64,000 bases of DNA from the NCBI GenBank assembly GCA_001931905.2, contig MSJI02000715.1, positions 27,418-91,417 of the forward strand. The letters run 5' to 3'. Under the pieces are notes generated by a model that worked only from the letters and a program-made list of their open reading frames with translations, was not told where the DNA came from and did no database searches. Below are positions 58,701-64,000 of the stretch, piece by piece (within the stretch, counting starts at the first letter, position 1; every line of letters begins with the position of its first letter). The DNA is from Cladosporium sp. IMV 00045 (taxonomy: Eukaryota > Ascomycota > Dothideomycetes > Cladosporiales > Cladosporiaceae). Made by a program: the position numbers and the translations under genes.

Positions 58701-61700
58701 TGAAAACGAACCAGTTCTTGACGCTGAAGTCGCGGTTGGGGTCGGCGAAGTACTCTTTCTGGTACAATGGGGTAGTGATGCAGGCGAGGAGCACCATGGC
58801 CACGATGGCACAATACACAAAAGCGGAAAAGGCGTACCAGAGGGCCGGATTTGGGGCGACACCCTCGATGCGTTCGTTGCCACGGCCCGGTCCAACCAAG
58901 CGTTGGCAGAATTTGCGTATGGGGTTGTTTGGTTTGAAGATGAACAGGGATACATTGTAGTTCGGATGCTCTCGGAGGTATTCCCTCTGCGTCACTTTCC
59001 GTATTTCGGTTGCAGCGACAACCTCCTTTGCCAAGGTCCTTGGGTCAAGCTCCTCGTATGCTTTGGTGAGTTGCAGGCTTTGGTAGAATGGGTTGGGGGC
59101 GCCGAGTGAGAGTCGACCTCCGGTCTTTTGCCAGATGCCAGTCCAAAACCCAGGTTTCGTCGTACCAATATTCATGGTTGAGAATCGCTTCATCGGAGCC
59201 GGCTGTCCGGTATTCTCATCTGGGTCGACTTCATCCAGAAAATCCCGTACGACAGCATCTTTCATCAACATCTCCGTAGCAGCACTGCCAAAGTCGAGAG
59301 GATCCTGACGGCGAGCTTGTCCGATCTTGAAGATGCCCGACAGGCTCATCGTACCATGCACAGTGCCACCTTGTTCTTTCTGCTGCAGAAACATGCGAAC
59401 TTGCTGCAAGCGTTTTTGGTCCTCGCTGACGTCAAAGTTCTCCTGAATGACCGCAATGAACATGTTCAGAGTGATGAAATTCGCCAAAATGAACCAGATG
59501 ATGAGGAATATGGCCCCCACCCAGGCAGTTCCCCACTCGGTGCTCGACGCTGTAACGTTGTACAAAATGCTTGTCCAGTCTTCCGTGGAGACAATCTGAT
59601 ACATGCCCAAGAAAGAGTTCCATATCGTGCCGAAAGTTACGTAAGCCTCGTCATCTTCAAGGACTCCACGGAAAAGTTGTGTGGCGAAAATGGCTGCTAG
59701 GAATGTCAAAAGGAAGACGAAGAGGATCAAGTTGAGAACACCAGAGACGTGTCTGAGAACCAAGAGAACCAAGTCTCGGGTGATGGGAACAGCCAGAACG
59801 ACGCGGTAGATTCTGACGATCTGAAAGAACGTCAGCCAGGCGTAAGGCGTGCCAGAGTCGTGGATTGGTGGGATCTCGATGATGACAGTGATCACTGCAA
59901 GACCAAGATCGACCCAGTTCTGTCGGTGCTGTGGAAAATCTCGCCAGTCGCTGATGAGGCGGAAAACAATCTCGCCCGCGAGTACCAGAGTCACAATCAG
60001 CTCGGAAACACTGATGAAGTCTGCGGTGGAAGTGCTCATCGTGTCGTGACGCATGCTCTGCGCTACCAAGCCATAGACGATGATCAGGATCCAGACCCAA
60101 TGTAATTTCTCGTAGACTTTTCTCAGCCCACCAATCCGACGCTTGCGAGTTGCTGCACTCTTGTTTGCCTCATCGACAATATCCTGCTCTCTCGCCATGA
60201 AAGCACTGCTTCTGCTCTCTTCTCTGATCAGCTGAAAAGCAGACGAAATGACCGCAATCAGCAAGTTCAAGAGCCAGAAATACAGAATGACAATACCGAA
60301 AGTGAAGTACAACGCGGCGACCAGGTAGTCAGTATCGGCGAGCTGATACATCGTGTCGCTGAATCCGTTGGAGGTCATGATGATGAAGACTTGCTCCAGC
60401 GAATTGCCAACATTATCAAAGTGGACCGTGCCGCCTTCCGGGTTGTCACCTTCGATGCAGTATGATCCGACAGGGCATAGAAAGCCTTTGGCTTTTGAGG
60501 CTCCCGGAACGCCATCCTCAGTGATCCACGGCATTTTGACGTTCCCGCCGGTCTCGTTTGTTCCCCACCAGCCTCCACAATACTGTTCTTCGTTGGTATA
60601 ATTCGACTGAGCAGGGCTTGCATTGTTGCCATCCCAGACACAAGTCCGCCTAAGACTTGACTTGAAGCTCTGCACACCCACAATTCCAAAGAGCAGCCAA
60701 AAGAAGCCAATCAAAATTCCCACGTTGAGCAGCGAGGGCGCAGCACGCTTCAAACTGCGTAGAATGACCGAAGTTCCGCTTGTGATATTCAGTAAACGTA
60801 GAATTCGTAAACAGGCCATCATCTTGAAAACGTAAAGCCGATGACCCCATTCCACATCCATGGCATTAAGTATGAAAGAAATCCAGAAAGATACCACGGC
60901 AACAAAATCGAGGCGGTTGAATGAGTGTCGCAAGTACGCCCGGTGAGCAAGACGTTTCTTCTGCGCTTGCCTGGAGCCTCCAGGTACTTCTTCGAAAGGT
61001 TGCATGGTCATGGCTCGTATGAGTGAAGGTGGTTCGATATCGTGTGGCGCCACTGGCTTCTTGGAGTTGCGGACTGACGGTTTTGGTTGCGGTGCGAAAA
61101 GGTCATTGGCCTTTTTATTAAGAGCTTTGCCCAAGCCAACGCTTCGGTCGATGGTGCTGTACTCGCTCGGGTTGAAAATGAAGCCCGACACGATGATCTT
61201 CATGACTGTCTCAATGGTATACACAATGAAGATGGCGAGCAAGGTATAGTCGGTCCACTGGCCACCCCAGCGCTGTGGCCGATCTGATCGCGGATCGTGA
61301 ATGTCGCCCGCAGAGTCAATAGCCACAATGACCGTCTGGACGATAATCAATAGTAGAATGAAAGGCTCGGTCAAAGGGTGCACGAGAGCACTGAGTAAGC
61401 CTCTTCTAATCCTACTATTCTTGCTGAATACGGATATTGATTTGCCTCTCAAGGGATTGGGATCAACCCTTCCCGGAAGCTCAGGCATAGGAAAATGTTC
61501 GTGCGTTTCTGCAGGCATGGAAGGTGGTATGACTGGCGAAGGCATTTTCTCACTCGCAGGTGACTTGGCTTGAGGCTGTTCGTCATTCGCCATGTCACCA
61601 TCTGGGTGTACTACTGGCACAGGAGGTAGATCGTGGTCATTATCGAGAGTCTTCACAGAAGACTTTCGTCGTATTGCTTGCTCAACAAGCTCCGGCTCGT

Positions 61701-62634
61701 GACTCAAATTCACCACTCGCTGCGACATGTTCCGCAGCATGTGTCCAGTGCGGGCCAGTGGCGATTCCAGAGACGCAGGCGACAAAGAGCGCTTGCGGCC
61801 AGTAGGCGAGACACTGAGTTTCGAACTTGAGGGATTATTCCCTGCTTCCAGATTGTTCAGGTCATCCCCCAACCGAGAGCCACTTTCGCTCCTTCGACTG
61901 CGATGCCGTGTGGGAAATCGGACACTGAGGGTTGAGCTTAAACTTCGATTCCTGCCTTGGCTATTCGCCTCGGGAGTTCTGGGCGCGGCCAGAGTTGACG
62001 GACGCAAATGTGACGAGTCCGTCAGTGGTTGTGTGTCGTCCTCGTCCGCTGCGCCAGGAGAAAAGAACGCGGGTCCATCATCCAGCGTAACAGACACCAT
62101 GTCATCGTTGCTTCGATTTGATGTGCTCAATCGCGGGAGGGTGTCGCGAGTGGCACGTGAAGATCTAGTCGTGTCGGGAGTTGTGTCTTCCGCGTAGTCG
62201 TGAGAGTAGCTTGGAGGAGGTGGTGCTGCGTTATAGCTCAAGCCCGCAAATCCAATAGCTGATTGAAAGGCTCCTCTGTCGGCCACGGGCGTCATGGGAG
62301 TGCTCTCATCATCCTCGTCTGGTATCCTCGACTGCTCTCCAGAGGGCGAAGAGACGTATAAATGCGGTGATAGCGGCATTCGCTCATGCCGTTGCGGTGG
62401 ACTGGGCGATTCCTCCTCGCCAATTGGCGCATAGCGTCTCTCATTCTCGGGCGAGTTCTGCCTGCTGCTTCTGAACAATGCTCTTCCTCGATCGCTGAGT
62501 GTACGCCTGTGTCTGCCATAGTCCTCCACATCATTGGGATCCTGGAAGCCGTTCGGGTTCAAGTTCTGAAGAGGGATTCCCTGGGCGGTGCGGGAACGGC
62601 GATGCGACGACGAATCATCGGATCGGTCGGCCAT
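55780..62634 (-). CDS. CCH1: Voltage-gated-like calcium channel Cch1
   Basis: Single uninterrupted exon of 6,855 nt, 2284 aa. About 415 disordered N-terminal residues precede four ion-transport domains of six segments each, near 415-805, 840-1070, 1250-1570 and 1630-1880. Pore loops read IIMTSNGFSDTMY (I), IVSTEDWTSIL (II), IVSQEGWVDVM (III) and TSVGEGWNGLM (IV). The S4 segment of domain I (CLRILRLLN) has few basic residues, as usual for fungal Cch1. After domain IV an EF-hand-like stretch (FDPVGTGYISKEAF) is followed by a Ser/Pro-rich tail. Cch1 works with Mid1 in the plasma membrane for calcium entry under ER stress, cell-wall stress or mating signals. It is the fungal relative of the animal leak channel NALCN. 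Confidence 0.96.
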   Translation of the reverse strand: MADRSDDSSSHRRSRTAQGIPLQNLNPNGFQDPNDVEDYGRHRRTLSDRGRALFRSSRQNSPENERRYAPIGEEESPSPPQRHERMPLSPHLYVSSPSGEQSRIPDEDDESTPMTPVADRGAFQSAIGFAGLSYNAAPPPPSYSHDYAEDTTPDTTRSSRATRDTLPRLSTSNRSNDDMVSVTLDDGPAFFSPGAADEDDTQPLTDSSHLRPSTLAAPRTPEANSQGRNRSLSSTLSVRFPTRHRSRRSESGSRLGDDLNNLEAGNNPSSSKLSVSPTGRKRSLSPASLESPLARTGHMLRNMSQRVVNLSHEPELVEQAIRRKSSVKTLDNDHDLPPVPVVHPDGDMANDEQPQAKSPASEKMPSPVIPPSMPAETHEHFPMPELPGRVDPNPLRGKSISVFSKNSRIRRGLLSALVHPLTEPFILLLIIVQTVIVAIDSAGDIHDPRSDRPQRWGGQWTDYTLLAIFIVYTIETVMKIIVSGFIFNPSEYSTIDRSVGLGKALNKKANDLFAPQPKPSVRNSKKPVAPHDIEPPSLIRAMTMQPFEEVPGGSRQAQKKRLAHRAYLRHSFNRLDFVAVVSFWISFILNAMDVEWGHRLYVFKMMACLRILRLLNITSGTSVILRSLKRAAPSLLNVGILIGFFWLLFGIVGVQSFKSSLRRTCVWDGNNASPAQSNYTNEEQYCGGWWGTNETGGNVKMPWITEDGVPGASKAKGFLCPVGSYCIEGDNPEGGTVHFDNVGNSLEQVFIIMTSNGFSDTMYQLADTDYLVAALYFTFGIVILYFWLLNLLIAVISSAFQLIREESRSSAFMAREQDIVDEANKSAATRKRRIGGLRKVYEKLHWVWILIIVYGLVAQSMRHDTMSTSTADFISVSELIVTLVLAGEIVFRLISDWRDFPQHRQNWVDLGLAVITVIIEIPPIHDSGTPYAWLTFFQIVRIYRVVLAVPITRDLVLLVLRHVSGVLNLILFVFLLTFLAAIFATQLFRGVLEDDEAYVTFGTIWNSFLGMYQIVSTEDWTSILYNVTASSTEWGTAWVGAIFLIIWFILANFITLNMFIAVIQENFDVSEDQKRLQQVRMFLQQKEQGGTVHGTMSLSGIFKIGQARRQDPLDFGSAATEMLMKDAVVRDFLDEVDPDENTGQPAPMKRFSTMNIGTTKPGFWTGIWQKTGGRLSLGAPNPFYQSLQLTKAYEELDPRTLAKEVVAATEIRKVTQREYLREHPNYNVSLFIFKPNNPIRKFCQRLVGPGRGNERIEGVAPNPALWYAFSAFVYCAIVAMVLLACITTPLYQKEYFADPNRDFSVKNWFVFTDIGFAALFTVEAIIKIIADGAFFAPNAYFRSSWGLIDGIVLGTLWASVITYLTDPGSGSRAVGAFKALRALRLLNVSDSARNTFHSLIVQGIWKLTSAALVSLSLLIPFAIYGLNLFAGQFQACNDGDASITNLTDCTGEFLDSPYNWDILVPRVVENDFYDFDSFGGSLFILFQIVSQEGWVDVMWSGQSATGIFTQPDDFATQGNAVYFIVFNLLGAVFILTLFVSVFMRNYSEQTGVAFLTAEQRSWLELRKLLRQVSPSKRPSPNEKRETWHEWCYRRAVTKNGRWQRSITALLIVHLILLMLEFYPEPDAWSRARDFMFLIFTLVYIANIVIRIIGLSWIRFRRSAWDVYSLFAISGTFITTLMLLAEYRERTFIQFQKLFLVSVALLIIPRNNQLDQLFKTGAASLGSIVNLLATWFVFFLVYAIAFVQVFGLTRFGDETSENTNFRTVPKALILLFRTSVGEGWNGLMEDFAEIEAPYCTVGERYFDGDCGSEQWARALFISWNILSMYIFVNMFISLIYESFSYVYQRSSGLSIISREEIRRYKQAWAEFDPVGTGYISKEAFPRFLGELSGVFEMRVYDGDFTVRAFMEDCQVDDQLYRTTSMALDGASSYEPKKLDLAKLNAKLNEIPVDEIRRRRVRMNTFYEEVLVSADPDRGIAFGTLLMILAHYKVINDNRSLKLEEFLRRRARLQRVEEAVNRNIVVGFFDTLYWSRRFRRAIDSKKSARMTAVPSFGVPEIFVQDEQGDDVTKDKSKKTLHVPSVSITQVDDSPDSPAEGSHNSLGVGRAPSPSESGSGGDYDEPSSGWSRRDTRANRSNSIQTTPTHSPTRGGTSSLQSSPSQHRPSPSSAHAHPDWHFAAALEHAASPPGSPMLGSDAGVGGRSRAGSAVSQMDTFGASAWGESMRRSATTHRHTYGELAGSRRPSGAAAQQRQGSSSRPGSAQRRPSLPRQASSKSLPPGGGS

Positions 62635-63299
62635 GGAGACGGCGCTCCGTAAGTGTGGTGTCGGTAGGGCGGCGGTGCCTCATCTATCGGAGGGCGGCAT
62701 ACGATACAGTAAGTCTGGACAAGTGGTGCAGTGGTGTTTTGCTTGGGCGCAGTCGGTCAACTTCGGGTGGAGAGGAGGAGGTGGAAGGTTGATAGGCAGG
62801 CGGGGGCGGGAGATGCGACGGTTTGATAGAGATGATATGTAGTCGAGACAGGCCGTGAGACTATTGGTGTTTCTTGTTTGCTCTGGTCTAACATGCAGTG
62901 AGAGAGAGGCTCTCCCCCTTCAATGGGCGAGGCAACGCGTCAGTTCAGGCACGCTTATTGCGGCGCGGCAAGGTAGAGCTAGCTGGGGAGTTGGTGCTAG
63001 GCGCGACGTTTGGGGATCGACCCTCGCAGGTGGCAGACTGGCTCGCGGTCCGCCCAACGGTAATCCCTGAAGCCTGTGTGAGCCTTACCACAGGGCTGAC
63101 TTGCACCCCGTCTTAAGACTCTTAGTATGGTGAGAAGAAAAGATGGGGAATTGATTCGTTGTTACTCATCCATCTGATTATATCGACTTCAATTGAGGAT
63201 TGACCTCCTTCATTTTGACTTAGTACGAGGCAGTACACCAATAAGACAAGACTTCCTGGAAAAATACAGCAGACATAATAAACCGGCCCCCAACCAATC
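62635..63299. promoter_or_regulatory. Divergent promoter region CCH1/racemase
   Basis: These 665 bp lie between the start codons. No gene is supportable. A promoter role is inferred. Confidence 0.45.
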
Positions 63300-64000
63300 A
63301 TGGCTCCTCCGAGGACACGTTCTATTCTCGTCATCAACCCAAACACCACCCAATCCATGACCGACGGCCTGAAACCTCTCATAGATTCACTCGGGTATTC
63401 AAAAGTACGATCCCTCGTTGAAGCAAAAATGTAAAAACAAAATCATTAATCCTCACACTCCCCACCAGTCAGACCTCCACGTCGAATACTACACGGCCCC
63501 CACCGGCGTCCCCTCCATCAACAACGAACACGACGCCCACCAATCCACCCTCGCCTGCGCCTCACACCTGCAAAAGACCGACCTCCTCCAATCCCACGAC
63601 GCCTTCCTCGTCTGCTGCTACAGCCAGCACCCCCTAGTCCCCCTTCTGCGCCAACACCTGTCCTCACCCGAACGCAACGAATCCCCCCACCAGCCCCTCA
63701 AACCCGTAACCGGAATCTTCGAAGCCTCAATCGCTTCCTCCCTGCAAAATCTCAACCCCGATCAGAAATTCGGCATCGTCAGCACGGGCGCGCAATGGGA
63801 AGCCATCCTCGGCGAAGCGGTGGCGAATCTGCTCGGTTCTGCTGAGTCGGGTAGGTACGCTGGGACGGAGACGACGGGGCTGAATGCCACGGAATTGCAC
63901 AGTACGCCGAAGGATGAGGTAGACAGGCGTATGAAAGAGGCCACGAAGAGGCTGCTTGCCAAGGGGGCGAGGGCGATTTGTCTTGGGTGCGCGGGCATGG
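63300..64000 (+). CDS. Asp/Glu/hydantoin racemase family protein, 3' end outside window
   Basis: I predict join(63300..63404, 63469..>64000), at least 212 aa, with one 64-nt intron in phase 0 (GTACGA to ACCAG). The N-terminal strand ILVINPNTTQSMTDGL is the family signature. The two Cys expected of the racemase dyad are present in FLVCCYSQHPLV (about residue 82) and ICLGCAGM at the window edge. The protein resembles yeast Dcg1 and bacterial hydantoin racemases. It probably interconverts or cleaves small amino-acid or hydantoin derivatives in nitrogen catabolism; the substrate is unknown. Confidence 0.9.

Overview
The window is nuclear DNA of a filamentous ascomycete, most likely a Dothideomycete (Capnodiales/Mycosphaerellales-like). 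The evidence is compact genes with 50-95 nt introns (GTRAGT donors, CTGAC-type branch sites), typical Pezizomycotina families (DUF6594, fungal caspase-like proteins, BGL2-type GH17, Rrn6, Cch1) and TTAGGG motifs. The class-level assignment is inference from protein style; no marker gene was searched.

Region A (1-25028) is dominated by two diverged, collinear copies of an accessory segment of about 11.3 kb: copy 1 at 1-11362 and copy 2 at 13756-25028. Each copy holds, in the same order, a caspase-like gene on the minus strand, a small SH3-like/Q-rich gene on the plus strand, a multi-exon DUF6594 membrane-protein gene on the plus strand, and about 7 kb without a supportable gene. In copy 1 the caspase-like gene (two stop codons and a lost Asp beside the catalytic Cys) and the DUF6594 gene (1-nt frameshift) are broken. 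In copy 2 all three genes are open. Copy 1 ends exactly at a run of 20 N (11363-11382), which also cuts off the 3' part of a coiled-coil gene (to 12242, minus). The join is therefore suspect: it may be a scaffolded haplotype or homeolog rather than a true tandem duplication.

Region B (25029-30600): an intronless C2H2 transcription factor lies just right of copy 2, then 2.5 kb without genes. Copy 1 ends in the same upstream sequence as this gene, so a second copy of the gene probably lay at the gap.

Region C (29206-64000) is ordinary housekeeping sequence: GPN-loop GTPase GPN1 (-), splicing factor CWF19 (+), kinetochore SPC25 (-), Pol I factor RRN6 (+), a PhoD-like phosphatase (+), a secreted M6-like metallopeptidase (-), a GH17 glucanase (-), an SAM-carrier-like mitochondrial carrier (-), a DDT/PHD chromatin protein (-), a ferroportin (+), a small conserved hypothetical gene (-), the 2284-residue calcium channel CCH1 (-), and the 5' part of an Asp/Glu racemase (+) that runs off the window. 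GPN1/CWF19, SPC25/RRN6, PHD protein/ferroportin and CCH1/racemase are divergent pairs with 301-665 bp between start codons. These genes do not form one pathway. Together they cover transcription, splicing, chromosome segregation, wall remodelling and ion transport.

The most unusual content is the co-duplicated caspase-like / SH3-like / DUF6594 module and what its broken copy and the adjoining gap imply. No tRNA, rRNA, transposase, reverse transcriptase or CRISPR-like array was recognised by eye.
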